Origin: Exiguobacterium sibiricum 7-3
GTDB taxonomy: Bacteria; Bacillota; Bacilli; Exiguobacteriales; Exiguobacteriaceae
NCBI RefSeq assembly: GCF_000620865.1
Contig: NZ_KK211190.1
Location: 2,245,971-2,309,970, forward strand
Reading direction: 5' to 3'
DNA length: 64,000 bases
The stretch's first letter is position 1. Each line of letters starts with the position of its first letter. A program made the translations under genes and the position numbers. Under the pieces are notes generated by a model. That model saw only the letters and a list, made by a program, of their open reading frames with translations, searched no databases and was not told where the DNA came from. This document shows, in pieces, positions 34,249-43,565 of this stretch.

Positions 34249-37200
34249 TCAGTAAATTTCGATCACTTCTTGGAGTGCGAACGCATAAATTAATTTCCGA
34301 CTAATCTTAATGTGTAAGATCGCTTCTAGCGCTTCTTGATATAAATTCAACTGTGTTGCATAACGTGTTCGCAACACCTCTGCTTGATTCTGACCGTCAA
34401 TCGTTTCAAAGACTTGGTCCGATTTATAATCGAGCAGAATATATGTGTCTTCGTCGCGAATCAGACAGTCGACAATCCCTTGCATGACGGCTTGGTCACT
34501 TGGACCGTGCCAATCGGACCGGAATCGGGTCGAATCAATCTTATAGGTGAAGGGCAGTTCGCGGTAGACATCTCCTGTCACAAGACGCTGTTCAAACAAT
34601 CGCCCGATTTCCGAAGCAAAGAACATCGTCAATTCAGGCATAGCTTCCCGCATCGTCTGGGCCTCTAAGTCTGAAATACGTTCCGCTTGTTCCCACTCAA
34701 GAATCTGATCTTCGAGTGGACGACCGGACTCGTATAACTGCATCGCTAAATGCAAGACTGTTCCACGTTCAGCACCCGTTAATGTCGGACCTAAAAATTG
34801 CGGTGTCCGATAATAGGTCGATTGCCGGTAGGTCGATTCAAAAGCGGCCCGTTCCAATTGTTCTGTCCTCTTCAACTCTGTAACGGTTTGTTTCGCAGCG
34901 GTATCCGTTGCGACTTGATACGGATATTGATACGCAAAAGCAGATTCAATCTGAGTATTCAGCGTCTCGTCACCCTCATGATCAATTTTCTCAAGGACAC
35001 GGACGTGTTCGAGTTGCTCGACCATCTTGGTCAGTTCTTGATAAGGGGCAATCTCGTCCTGTGCAACGATCCGAAATGCCCATCTCTGTTCCTGTTCGCT
35101 CAATAAGAAATTACGCAGGACAGCCGGTGCCACCCAGTCCGCATAGGTCTTAGCATTTCGACGATCGAGTTCCGGCAACAAGAGCTCATCGATCGGTTGA
35201 TCCTGCCATTTGATCAGTTGATCTTCCAGGCCTTTGATTGCCCCTACAAGAATCAGCTTTTCTTTCGCCCGTGTCATCGCGACGTAAAGGACACGCATCT
35301 CTTCCGCTTTCATTTCGCGGTCCATTTCCCGACGGATGACCTCTTTAAGAAGTGTTCCGGAACGCAGGCGTTTAATGGGATCAATCGCATCCAGGGCGAT
35401 ACCATAGGTCTTATGCAGTTGAATCGCTTGGATTTGATCCTGTTTATTAAACTGCTTGCCTAACTGGCTGACAATCGTCACCGGGAATTCCAGTCCTTTC
35501 GATTGGTGGATGGTCATGATCCGGACGACATCTTCGTCTTCCCCTAACGAACGGGCCTCTGAAAAATCTTCCCCGCGTTCGACTAAACGATGAATCAAAC
35601 GTAAAAAGCGATACAATCCCCGATAACCGGAGGCCTCATATTGGTGAGCTCGTTCATACAGGGCATTTAAATTCGCTTGTCGGCTCCGTCCGCCGTTTAA
35701 ACAACCGACGTATTCAAAGTAACCGGTTTGATCAAACAAGGAACGGATCAAGCTCGCAAGCGATTTCCCTCGAGCTTCCGTGCGCCAGTTTTGCAACTGA
35801 TTAAGCGCTTCGTCGACACGCAAACCGAGCGGGGTCTGTTCTTTCGCCACAAGAGTAGCTGCTTCGTAGAACGATCCGTCTTTTGATTTAGCACGAATCC
35901 GTCCTAAATCCCGATCCGTCAATCCAAAAATCGGTGACCGCAAGACACTGGCAAACGGGATATCCTGCAATGGATTATCAATCGTCTTCAAGAGCGCCAT
36001 CATGATTTGAATCTCGGTTGCTTGAAAATAGCCGCCCGTCGTATCCGCATAGACAGGAAGTTCATATTGTTCAAAGACATCGACGAGTGCCTGGACCCGT
36101 TTTCCTCTCGAACGTACGAGAACGACGATATCACGGTATTCACATTTACGGAATCGTTTTTGTTTTGCATCAAATACGAGATACGGATTTTCATCGTTCA
36201 CCATCTCGATGATACGTGTCGCTATGACTTGAGCTTCCAATTCTTCTTTATTCGTGTCTGTCTGGTCCACTAACAGCAATTCAGGATCGACTTGGGTTGA
36301 TTCGACGTACCCGAGGTTCCCTAGCCGCAGATAAGCTGCTTCGTCATAATCAATTTCTCCGACGGCTTCGTCCATGACTTGACGGAAAATATGATTGGTT
36401 CCATCCAAGACCTCTAAACGGCTTCGGAAATTTTTCGTCAAATCAATTCGTGTCCCGACTTCTGTTTGTTGGAATCGTTTAAACTTATTCAAAAATAATC
36501 CGGGTTCGGCATGACGGAATTTATAAATCGATTGTTTCACGTCACCAACCATAAACAGATTTCCTGTCGCTTCATCTGATTTCGAGACAAGCCGCAGAAT
36601 CCGTTCCTGCACTTCGTTTGTATCCTGATATTCATCCACTAAAACTTCGATGAAACGTTCTTGTAGCAATCGAGCGACGTCCGTTGCCTCTCCGTCCTGT
36701 TCCAAGATGGCTAATGCAAAATGCTCAAGATCGGAAAAATCAACGATGCCCCGCTGCTGCTTCGCTTCAAGATAGGCTGCCGAGAAACTTCGAACGAGCG
36801 TAACGATCATCTGGACATGTCCCAGTTGCGAACGTAAATCTTCCAGGTAATCGACCCCGTCCTTCTCAACAAACAAATCACGCATCTTTTTGAGGTCACT
36901 GACAAGACGTGTCCGTTCGGTCTGGAATTTCTTCATTTCCTCGTCTCCGCGGATTCCTTTCCAACGCCCGAATTCGACGGCCTGAAAAGCAAGGGCGACG
37001 GTCGTCCAGCGGTCCTGTTCCGGATTAATCCGCCGGATCGGTGCGACGTCCTGCACCAACATGTCCGCCATCTCGTCGTATCCGGCTTGTCGCAGACGAT
37101 ACGATAATTCCATATACCGATTGATGACCGGTGCGACACGTTCCCATTCGAGTTCAAATAATCGTGTCAGCAAACTGGATTCATCCGGATCGATCGGTTG

Positions 37201-37800
37201 ATCATACTGCGCGATCAAATGGTCATAAAATGCCTCCGGATCCGGGAGCGAACGAGAAAATCGATATAAGTTCGAGATTAACGTCAACATCGCTTGATCG
37301 TCCCGGTCCGACGTATAACTATCAATCAATTCATAAAACGCCGGATCTGCCAAACCATAAAAGTTCTCAAACACTTCTTCCAAGACATCATCCTGCAGTA
37401 ACAACAGCTCGGCTTCTTCCGCAATACGAAACGCGGGATCAAGACCAATCCGATAATAGTTTTCTCGTAAAATCGATAAACAAAAAGAATGGATCGTCGT
37501 GATTTGCGCCCGGTTCATCATTTGCCGTTGTTTTTTTAAATAAAGATCATCTGGAGCGTCTTTAATTTTCGCTTCGATTGCCTCGATGACACGTGTCTTC
37601 ATCTCTTTAGCTGCTGCATTCGTAAACGTCGCGACAAGAATCCGGTCGGCTGTCAACGGATCTTCCTGATCAATGACACGTTGCGTCAGCCGTTCCACTA
37701 AGACTGCTGTTTTCCCTGAACCGGCGGCGGCGGACACTAAAATATGTCCACCCCTTGCATCGATTGCCCGTTGTTGTTCACCCGTCCACTGCACACTCAT
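34249..37800 (-). CDS. addA: ATP-dependent helicase/nuclease subunit A
   Basis: 1183 residues, UvrD-family helicase with a C-terminal RecB-type nuclease. Walker A is AAAGSGKTAVLVERL near residue 20, and the Walker B region is VDEYQDTNEVQ. The helicase motif IMTIHQSKGLEFPV is present, and the nuclease motif is LLDYKSDQ (D1124, K1126). With AddB it resects double-strand breaks for RecA loading. Its ATG overlaps the addB stop by 4 bases. Full length, no disrupted motif seen. Confidence 0.97.
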   Translation of the reverse strand: MSVQWTGEQQRAIDARGGHILVSAAAGSGKTAVLVERLTQRVIDQEDPLTADRILVATFTNAAAKEMKTRVIEAIEAKIKDAPDDLYLKKQRQMMNRAQITTIHSFCLSILRENYYRIGLDPAFRIAEEAELLLLQDDVLEEVFENFYGLADPAFYELIDSYTSDRDDQAMLTLISNLYRFSRSLPDPEAFYDHLIAQYDQPIDPDESSLLTRLFELEWERVAPVINRYMELSYRLRQAGYDEMADMLVQDVAPIRRINPEQDRWTTVALAFQAVEFGRWKGIRGDEEMKKFQTERTRLVSDLKKMRDLFVEKDGVDYLEDLRSQLGHVQMIVTLVRSFSAAYLEAKQQRGIVDFSDLEHFALAILEQDGEATDVARLLQERFIEVLVDEYQDTNEVQERILRLVSKSDEATGNLFMVGDVKQSIYKFRHAEPGLFLNKFKRFQQTEVGTRIDLTKNFRSRLEVLDGTNHIFRQVMDEAVGEIDYDEAAYLRLGNLGYVESTQVDPELLLVDQTDTNKEELEAQVIATRIIEMVNDENPYLVFDAKQKRFRKCEYRDIVVLVRSRGKRVQALVDVFEQYELPVYADTTGGYFQATEIQIMMALLKTIDNPLQDIPFASVLRSPIFGLTDRDLGRIRAKSKDGSFYEAATLVAKEQTPLGLRVDEALNQLQNWRTEARGKSLASLIRSLFDQTGYFEYVGCLNGGRSRQANLNALYERAHQYEASGYRGLYRFLRLIHRLVERGEDFSEARSLGEDEDVVRIMTIHQSKGLEFPVTIVSQLGKQFNKQDQIQAIQLHKTYGIALDAIDPIKRLRSGTLLKEVIRREMDREMKAEEMRVLYVAMTRAKEKLILVGAIKGLEDQLIKWQDQPIDELLLPELDRRNAKTYADWVAPAVLRNFLLSEQEQRWAFRIVAQDEIAPYQELTKMVEQLEHVRVLEKIDHEGDETLNTQIESAFAYQYPYQVATDTAAKQTVTELKRTEQLERAAFESTYRQSTYYRTPQFLGPTLTGAERGTVLHLAMQLYESGRPLEDQILEWEQAERISDLEAQTMREAMPELTMFFASEIGRLFEQRLVTGDVYRELPFTYKIDSTRFRSDWHGPSDQAVMQGIVDCLIRDEDTYILLDYKSDQVFETIDGQNQAEVLRTRYATQLNLYQEALEAILHIKISRKLIYAFALQEVIEIY

Positions 37801-40800
37801 TCCGTCTCCTCCTTCAACCGTTCCAAGACTTCTTTTTCCGACAATGGATTTAATTGCCGGTAGTCGTTTCCGAGAGATTGATCAAACTGACAGACGGAAC
37901 GGTACTCACAAAATGTACAGGGGGTCCGTTCTTGATAATCAAACGGATCAATCGCAATATCCCCTGCATACATCGATTGACTACTCGTCTTCAATTCATC
38001 CCAGGCGTGGTCCATCAGAGCCGTCAACTCTTCTTCTTTGACGACACCTTTCGTATGGGACTTATGAAGACCGGTTTTCGTAAACGTCACTTTAACGAGC
38101 GGTGACTTTTTACGTTCATCGTACGCAATCTGATCCATTGCCCGTAATACTTCATCATTTTCAACGATGACGCCTTGCATTTGATACGATTCGAGCAATA
38201 ACCGGTTCCGTTCGATTTCATCCGCCGACAAATCTCCACGCATCATTGGGTTTTTGACGTGGAAATACAGGGCTCCGGCCGGTTTTGCCTGCTGATTAAA
38301 TAGAACTTCCGACTGTTCAACGACTGTTTTTAGATACAACAGCATTTGAATCGCCAAACCATAATAGATTTCTGCAAAATCCAACTCTTTGGCACTCGAT
38401 TTATAATCTATGACCCGGACGTATAGTTGATCGCCAATCGTCGCCTGATCCACCCGGTCAATTCGACCGGTGAATTCAATTTCGGTACCATCCGGTAATG
38501 TGAATCGAAGTGGCGGAAACATGGCGTTACCAAAACTGATTTCAAATAAATCAGGTTCGAACTCAGAGCGTTCCGCTTGTTTGACGAGCATTTTTGCGGT
38601 TTGTTCGACGACGTCCGTTAATTTTTTCTTGATGTATCCAAAACGGTTCGAACTCATCAAAATCGCATTTTGAATTTCCGGTGTCACCTTCTCGACAGCT
38701 TCTTTCGCGAAATCACTACACGATTGGTCATCCAGTTCACGCCAGCGTTTTCCTGAAGCTTTGATGTTCACCGACAAATCATTGAGTGCCCCGTGGAACA
38801 GGTTCCCGATGTCCGGCGCTTCGAATTTATATAATTTCCGTTCTTTCAACCGCAATCCATACCGGGCAAAGTGTTTATAGGAACATGCATTGTAGGTCTC
38901 GAACCGGGAGACGCTAGCTTTGATGGTGTCACCATACAGATTACGAGCCAGATCATCCGGCAACGGTTCTGCGTGATTTTGATAAAACAAAGCATTGGAG
39001 AACAGCGCCATTCGTTCGCGGCCCCGACCGTTTTCGAGCAAACGATTGTACACATCAAACCAAGATTGTTGAATCGGATAACGACGTTGCAGTCGTCTCA
39101 ATTCGATTGCCGCTGCCGCTGCCGCCCGTTCTGGACTCGTCACGAACTGAAGTTGATCATCAGGCGCATGATCCCCGGCTTCTGCAAAATATGTTTTTAC
39201 CGGACGATCTTGCAGCAGTTGATGTTTGATCTGCTTAACGATCGATGCCGGCTGAAGTGCTTTTCCATCCTCGTCAACAAGCGCATAACTGATATGCAAA
39301 GATTCACTTGGCGCCGTCACCCCTTGATAGAGGTAATACAATTCGTCGTCAAATACGTCCAGAGATGCTTTACCTACCGGAATGCCTTGATCGTGGAGGA
39401 AGTCATGATCTCCCTCTGACAGCAATTTAGACTGATCTTCTACGAGTGGAATCAATCCGTCATTGGCCCCGAGTAAAAAGACCACTTTCACCTGTTGTAA
39501 ACGTCCCCGGACGTAATCCGTCGCAATCACTTGATCGAGCGAAGGCGGGACCAGGGAGAAGCGGAGACTTTCAAGTCCTGTCTCGACCATCTGGACGAAT
39601 AGTTCTGTCGTCAATGTAGCTTCCGGTGCAGCAGCTTCCAACTGTTCAAAGAGATGCAGTACCGCTTCGTACACCTGGTCATGTTCTCGTGCTTGGTTGA
39701 GTTCATTGACTTCAAGTGCTTGTTGCTTCCAAACCGTTAACCGGTCTGTCAAGTGATGTTCTTCCAAGAAACGGTATAACGCCCGTGTGTATTCACTCAT
39801 CGTCTTAGAGGCTTTAAATCGCTTCTCCAGTGGTTCGATTGCTTCGACCAGGAATTGACGCCATTCGTTCAGTTCCTGTTCTTCTTGTAACTCAGCATCC
39901 GTTAAACTGATTTCATCAGCTAGACGCCGTTTCAATTGCCAAGGTTTTTTCCACATCGAACCTTTGATTCCCCGCTCCAGGACAAATGTTTCCAGACGAT
40001 CAAGTGCTAATCGTGAATCCTCTGCCGGAAGTGGAATCAGCTCTGTTTTCAGCAGACGAAAAACAGATTCTTCCCGGTATCCCGTCATGACGATTTCAAG
40101 GACGGCATGGACTAATTCGACAATCGGATGATGGACCATCGATTCCCGTTGATCCAAGAAGTACGGAATTTCATACAGTTGAAAAGCACGTTCCAAATGA
40201 TCGGCGTACGGTTCCAGGTGGCGGACAAGAAACGCGATGTCCTTGAAACGATATCCTTCATGACGTACAAGTTGAATCGCCTTTCTGACAGCAGCTTCCG
40301 TCTCAACTTGACGATTAACTGCGGCAGAAAGCGTCAACCCGTTCACTTCGTCATCCGTCGCCGGGTATCCGGGTGACAGTAACGCTTGTTCAAGCATCTG
40401 TAATCCTGTCGTCTGAAATTTAACGGTCTGTTCATAATAAATGTCTTCATGCGCAATCTGTCGTTCTTTCATCTGTTCGATCAACTGCATATAGCAGCGT
40501 TGTGACACACCAAACTCAGACTGTTTCGTATAGACGTCTTCGACATCCAGTGTAAAGCTAAGGTGCATCTCTTTCGTCAATTCCATCAATCGCAGTAAGA
40601 CCTGTTGTTCCTGCAACGAAAATTCATAAAAGCCATCAACGAAGACCGCAACATCACTTAAATCAACTTTCGGTAACAGCTCAATCAATGTCGTGAAATA
40701 ATCGTCCGCATGAAGCGCCTTATTTGAGATTCGTTCAGTAAAGCGCTCGTAAATCAGTGCTAAATCATTTAATTTCGGTGAGCGTTCGGGAGATGCACTG

Positions 40801-41228
40801 CTGATTTGACGCAACATATCCGGGTTGACTAAAGATCGTTTAAACGAGGCAATCAATTCGTCCAATCCTTTATAAAAACCGGGCATATTTTTTGTCCGTT
40901 TAAAAATCTTCAATTCTTCTTCCGCTTCTTCAACAACTTGACGCAGTAATAACTGTGTCCCGGTCTCGTCTAAAAAGGGAATCGCCTGGTTTCCATGATC
41001 CCGGATGATATGGAAAGCAAACCGGCGTAAACTCATGACTTCCATCCGGACAAGACCCGACAGCCGTGGATCCGTCGCGATACGTCGTTCCATCTCAAAA
41101 GACATCTGATCCGGTACGATGAAATAGATGGATGGACCAAGCGGTTGCTCAGCTAACCGGTCAATTACCTGCTCAATTAATGTTGTGGTCTTGCCTGTAC
41201 CGGCACGACCTAAATGCATGTAATTCAT
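37797..41228 (-). CDS. addB: ATP-dependent helicase/nuclease subunit B
   Basis: 1143 residues. Walker A is GRAGTGKTTTLIEQ near the N-terminus, and the C-terminal nuclease motif is VIDYKSSAKE. Iron-sulfur cluster cysteines are C1104, C1107 and C1113 (CTFCEYRSVC) plus an earlier cysteine in NACSYKHFARYGL. It forms the AddAB nuclease-helicase. No canonical ribosome binding site is close to the ATG at 41228, and an in-frame stop lies just upstream. Initiation may therefore depend on the leader described at 41229-41290. Confidence 0.95.
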   Translation of the reverse strand: MNYMHLGRAGTGKTTTLIEQVIDRLAEQPLGPSIYFIVPDQMSFEMERRIATDPRLSGLVRMEVMSLRRFAFHIIRDHGNQAIPFLDETGTQLLLRQVVEEAEEELKIFKRTKNMPGFYKGLDELIASFKRSLVNPDMLRQISSASPERSPKLNDLALIYERFTERISNKALHADDYFTTLIELLPKVDLSDVAVFVDGFYEFSLQEQQVLLRLMELTKEMHLSFTLDVEDVYTKQSEFGVSQRCYMQLIEQMKERQIAHEDIYYEQTVKFQTTGLQMLEQALLSPGYPATDDEVNGLTLSAAVNRQVETEAAVRKAIQLVRHEGYRFKDIAFLVRHLEPYADHLERAFQLYEIPYFLDQRESMVHHPIVELVHAVLEIVMTGYREESVFRLLKTELIPLPAEDSRLALDRLETFVLERGIKGSMWKKPWQLKRRLADEISLTDAELQEEQELNEWRQFLVEAIEPLEKRFKASKTMSEYTRALYRFLEEHHLTDRLTVWKQQALEVNELNQAREHDQVYEAVLHLFEQLEAAAPEATLTTELFVQMVETGLESLRFSLVPPSLDQVIATDYVRGRLQQVKVVFLLGANDGLIPLVEDQSKLLSEGDHDFLHDQGIPVGKASLDVFDDELYYLYQGVTAPSESLHISYALVDEDGKALQPASIVKQIKHQLLQDRPVKTYFAEAGDHAPDDQLQFVTSPERAAAAAAIELRRLQRRYPIQQSWFDVYNRLLENGRGRERMALFSNALFYQNHAEPLPDDLARNLYGDTIKASVSRFETYNACSYKHFARYGLRLKERKLYKFEAPDIGNLFHGALNDLSVNIKASGKRWRELDDQSCSDFAKEAVEKVTPEIQNAILMSSNRFGYIKKKLTDVVEQTAKMLVKQAERSEFEPDLFEISFGNAMFPPLRFTLPDGTEIEFTGRIDRVDQATIGDQLYVRVIDYKSSAKELDFAEIYYGLAIQMLLYLKTVVEQSEVLFNQQAKPAGALYFHVKNPMMRGDLSADEIERNRLLLESYQMQGVIVENDEVLRAMDQIAYDERKKSPLVKVTFTKTGLHKSHTKGVVKEEELTALMDHAWDELKTSSQSMYAGDIAIDPFDYQERTPCTFCEYRSVCQFDQSLGNDYRQLNPLSEKEVLERLKEETE

Positions 41229-41290
41229 TGTGTCAGATCAGCGGACACCTGTGGTTGTAACATCAGGTGGGCCGACCTTCACCTCCTTTA
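41229..41290 (-). promoter_or_regulatory. addB leader with distant Shine-Dalgarno, alternative hairpins and a possible 12-codon leader ORF
   Basis: Reverse strand: a perfect AAAGGAGGTGA lies about 50 bases before the addB ATG. AGGTG of that site can pair with CACCT, and the same CACCTG can instead pair with CAGGTG further on. A mini-ORF (ATG at 41263, peptide MLQPQVSADLTQ) ends with TGA overlapping the addB ATG, allowing coupled initiation. The rest of the 339-bp gap (41291-41567) shows no gene. Confidence 0.4.
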
Positions 41291-41567
41291 ATTAATATCG
41301 AGGAGCTTTATGCCGCTTTTGTCCTCTCATATGAAATGAGTGCTGAAAATAACAGACAGGACCTCTCCTCCTAGACGTTATCATATGTATCATTATCTCA
41401 TAAATACGAACAAACGTCCGTTTTAAATCAAAAATACATTTTTCTTTCCTTCCTCTTCCTGTCCAGTTCAGATGATATGTCGATTGATTCGTGTGGAGTT
41501 GCAAAAAGTGGGTAAAGATTGAGATAATAGGTGTCTTCATCAGATTTGAACGGAAAGAGGGACAGTC

Positions 41568-41948
41568 ATGCTCTACGAAGACCTTGGTCAAAAAGACGTA
41601 CTCGAACAGCTTGTCACACGATTCTACAATCGTGTGTATACAGATGATGTTCTCCGTCCGTTATTCCCACCGGACCGCCAACGTGTCGAACGAGCTCAAG
41701 TCCGATTTTTGATTCACCTTACAGGTGGTCCAAAACAATATGATGTGTATGATGAACGGATGAATCTGTCCATGATTCACCGTCTTTTGCCCATCAAAGA
41801 AATACATGCTATCCGATGGATTGAATTGATGACACTGACCATCGAGGACACTATCGAGAATGCAGAGGCAGCGACGCGTTTAATCGAACGCTTACGAATC
41901 GGTGCCTTCAATGTTCTTCGAATTTGTGATGCTCATCAGAACGGATGA
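41568..41948 (+). CDS. Group II truncated haemoglobin (YjbI/TrHbO-like)
   Basis: 126 residues. A short 2/2 globin starts LYEDLGQKDVLEQLVTRFYNRVYTDD, with PLFPPDRQRVERAQVRFLIHLTGGPKQY and the candidate proximal histidine in NLSMIHRLLPI. Likely roles are oxygen or nitric oxide chemistry in the cytosol. AAAGAGGGAC precedes the ATG. The next gene follows after about 60 bases and may be co-transcribed. Confidence 0.88.
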   Translation: MLYEDLGQKDVLEQLVTRFYNRVYTDDVLRPLFPPDRQRVERAQVRFLIHLTGGPKQYDVYDERMNLSMIHRLLPIKEIHAIRWIELMTLTIEDTIENAEAATRLIERLRIGAFNVLRICDAHQNG

Positions 41949-42007
41949 GGGATTTTTCTTTCTCATCGGTACATTTCAATGTAAAATAAGAATTGGAGGC
42001 GATAACT

Positions 42008-42349
42008 ATGACTGAAGAACAAGATAAAAAGAGTGAATTGGTAAAAAGCGCACTCGAACAGGCTGAAGCAGCTAAAACGACAGAAGAACCTGTTGAAGAA
42101 GAAAAGTCAGATGAACAAAAACGTTTAGAACATATTCGGGCACTTGTGACGCTTGAACGTGGATCTGATTATTACCGGGTTGTCTTCTACGATGATCATA
42201 AACATTTGATTTTCAAAGAACTCGATTATGATCGAGTCGAATTCGTTGGTCGATTCTATAATGACAGTTTCGATCCAACCAACCAAAAAGAACTAGAAGA
42301 AATTTCTGAAAAGGCTCTTGCGACATCGATTCGTAAACGTTTTTTATAA
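42008..42349 (+). CDS. Small acidic protein of unknown function
   Basis: 113 residues from the ATG after TTGGAGGCGA. The first 45 residues are charged and rich in Glu/Lys, probably disordered or coiled coil. The rest is a compact region (HIRALVTLERGSDYYRVVFYDDHKHLIFKELDY onward; longest run split here) rich in beta-type residues. I do not recognise the family. It lies downstream of the truncated haemoglobin gene and ends in a strong terminator. Confidence 0.7.
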   Translation: MTEEQDKKSELVKSALEQAEAAKTTEEPVEEEKSDEQKRLEHIRALVTLERGSDYYRVVFYDDHKHLIFKELDYDRVEFVGRFYNDSFDPTNQKELEEISEKALATSIRKRFL

Positions 42350-42371
42350 GAAACTGCAGTCTTCATCACAT

Positions 42372-42413
42372 AAAAGCCGTGCTACCCTCATTCATGGGGA
42401 GAGCACGGCTTTT
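42372..42413. terminator. Bidirectional terminator between convergent genes
   Basis: A 12-bp stem AAAAGCCGTGCT/AGCACGGCTTTT with an inner CCC/GGG pairing. It lies between the small acidic protein gene (+) and the gene at 42447 (-). Confidence 0.88.
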
Positions 42414-42446
42414 ACTGTATCCAGACGATTCGTCATCTGCTTTAGA

Positions 42447-42857
42447 TTATAACTGTTCTTTTGTATTTCGTTTTTTCCGACGCATGACGTAGGCCAATAC
42501 TCCACCGGCAACTGCCAAACCTGTTGCTGCTAGTACAGGTAATAGCACTTTTTTCGACGTCAATTTTTGTTTCACTTGCTCCAAACGAGATTCCGTGACC
42601 TCTTTCTGAGCAACCGATGCACGACGGTTGATTGTCATGTGTTTTGCGGCATCCGTTACGACGATTCGTTTCGTCACCCAACGTCGATTACCTGACTCGT
42701 CGACAACAAGTTGACGGGCGCGCTTGACACCTTTGACTCGTTTCCCCGGCGTATTTTCCGGACGAACGATACGTGAACTGATAAAACGACGTCCGCCGTT
42801 CACACCAAATCCAGGTTGTAATTTTCTGCGGTTTAACCATTCATATGATTCATTCAT
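42447..42857 (-). CDS. Basic protein with C-terminal membrane anchor, unknown function
   Basis: About 136 residues. The N-terminal 100 residues are strongly basic (many Arg/Lys). One membrane helix (about 108-128, VLLPVLAATGLAVAGGVLAY) is followed by a short basic tail MRRKKR, suggesting a tail-anchored protein with its basic part in the cytosol, perhaps contacting nucleic acid or lipid. No family is recognised. The ATG at 42857 is separated from its AAAGGGAGGTGA ribosome binding site by a hairpin; a GTG at 42884 overlaps that site and is unlikely. Confidence 0.65.
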   Translation of the reverse strand: MNESYEWLNRRKLQPGFGVNGGRRFISSRIVRPENTPGKRVKGVKRARQLVVDESGNRRWVTKRIVVTDAAKHMTINRRASVAQKEVTESRLEQVKQKLTSKKVLLPVLAATGLAVAGGVLAYVMRRKKRNTKEQL

Positions 42858-42862
42858 CGTGT

Positions 42863-42892
42863 AGCGGTCTTTCGACCGCTTCACCTCCCTTT
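42863..42892 (-). promoter_or_regulatory. Shine-Dalgarno followed by a GAAA-capped hairpin before the start codon
   Basis: The reverse strand has AAAGGGAGGTGA (42883-42892 and neighbours). A perfect 7-bp hairpin AGCGGTC-GAAA-GACCGCT (42863-42880) and ACACG then lead to the ATG at 42857. Folding removes the hairpin and leaves an effective spacing of about 8 nt. Confidence 0.65.
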
Positions 42893-42960
42893 AATTCTCT
42901 CTCTCGCACTTTACTGTCTATTCGCTGCATTAAGTAGTGATTCCTGTTAGATTGTTCCAC

Positions 42961-43446
42961 TTATCGTGCTTTATTAAACGTCATCGGCCGTTCTTCTTGA
43001 AATCTCCGTTGCATTTCGTAAGCCAATTCCAGTGTTTTGATCCGTTGCCGTTCGATGCTGTAAGCCGAGGCATCCGTATCAATCCGTTGTCCTGTTTGAA
43101 ATTCCACTTGAACGGTATCACCCTTTTTTTGAACGGTTTTCATCTGCTTAAAATTAATCCAAATACATTCTGCCTTCTCCTTCGCAGTCGTCGGGAAGAA
43201 AATCGTTTGGGCCTTCCAATCAATTAAAACCGGTGTCTTTCGGTTCGGTCCCAGGATATGTCGAGCCGCTTCAATTCTTCCGCGCATCGAGGATCCAAAA
43301 TACAAGCAAGATTCTTCAATCAACTTGATTGGATGGCCTTCTAACACGATTTCTGACTGTTCCTGAATAAGTAAAGTTTGTGGTTCACCGTATGGACCAT
43401 ATTTTGGTACAAGGGCTAATGTTTCTTCCGTAATTTTATGTCGCAT
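42961..43446 (-). CDS. comK: ComK-family competence transcription factor
   Basis: 161 residues. The core signature EESCLYFGSSMRGRIEAARHILG and the segments KTPVLIDWKAQTIFFPT and CIWINFKQM match ComK. ComK activates DNA-uptake genes by binding AT-rich boxes. The protein is shorter than Bacillus subtilis ComK, lacking most of the C-terminal region that helps multimer formation and proteolytic control there. AAGGGAG precedes the ATG. It is transcribed alone after the cssS-like terminator. Confidence 0.82.
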   Translation of the reverse strand: MRHKITEETLALVPKYGPYGEPQTLLIQEQSEIVLEGHPIKLIEESCLYFGSSMRGRIEAARHILGPNRKTPVLIDWKAQTIFFPTTAKEKAECIWINFKQMKTVQKKGDTVQVEFQTGQRIDTDASAYSIERQRIKTLELAYEMQRRFQEERPMTFNKAR

Positions 43447-43529
43447 TCTGATTTCTCCCTTCTTGTATTAGTATGGTTATATCAAATTCAAAACGACTTC
43501 GTCTGAAGGACCTCGTTATTTCCCAAAAT

Positions 43530-43559
43530 AAAAAACGAGATATGGCTATCTCGTTTTTT
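43530..43559 (-). terminator. Terminator of the cssRS-like operon
   Basis: A 12-bp stem AAAAAACGAGAT/ATCTCGTTTTTT with a six-base loop, just after the kinase stop codon. Confidence 0.9.
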
Positions 43560-43565
43560 AAGATC

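Noticed and set aside
41292-41591. Reverse-strand 99-codon open frame upstream of addB
   Set aside because: No ribosome binding site at its start, low-complexity composition, no family resemblance, and it overlaps the start region of the haemoglobin gene.
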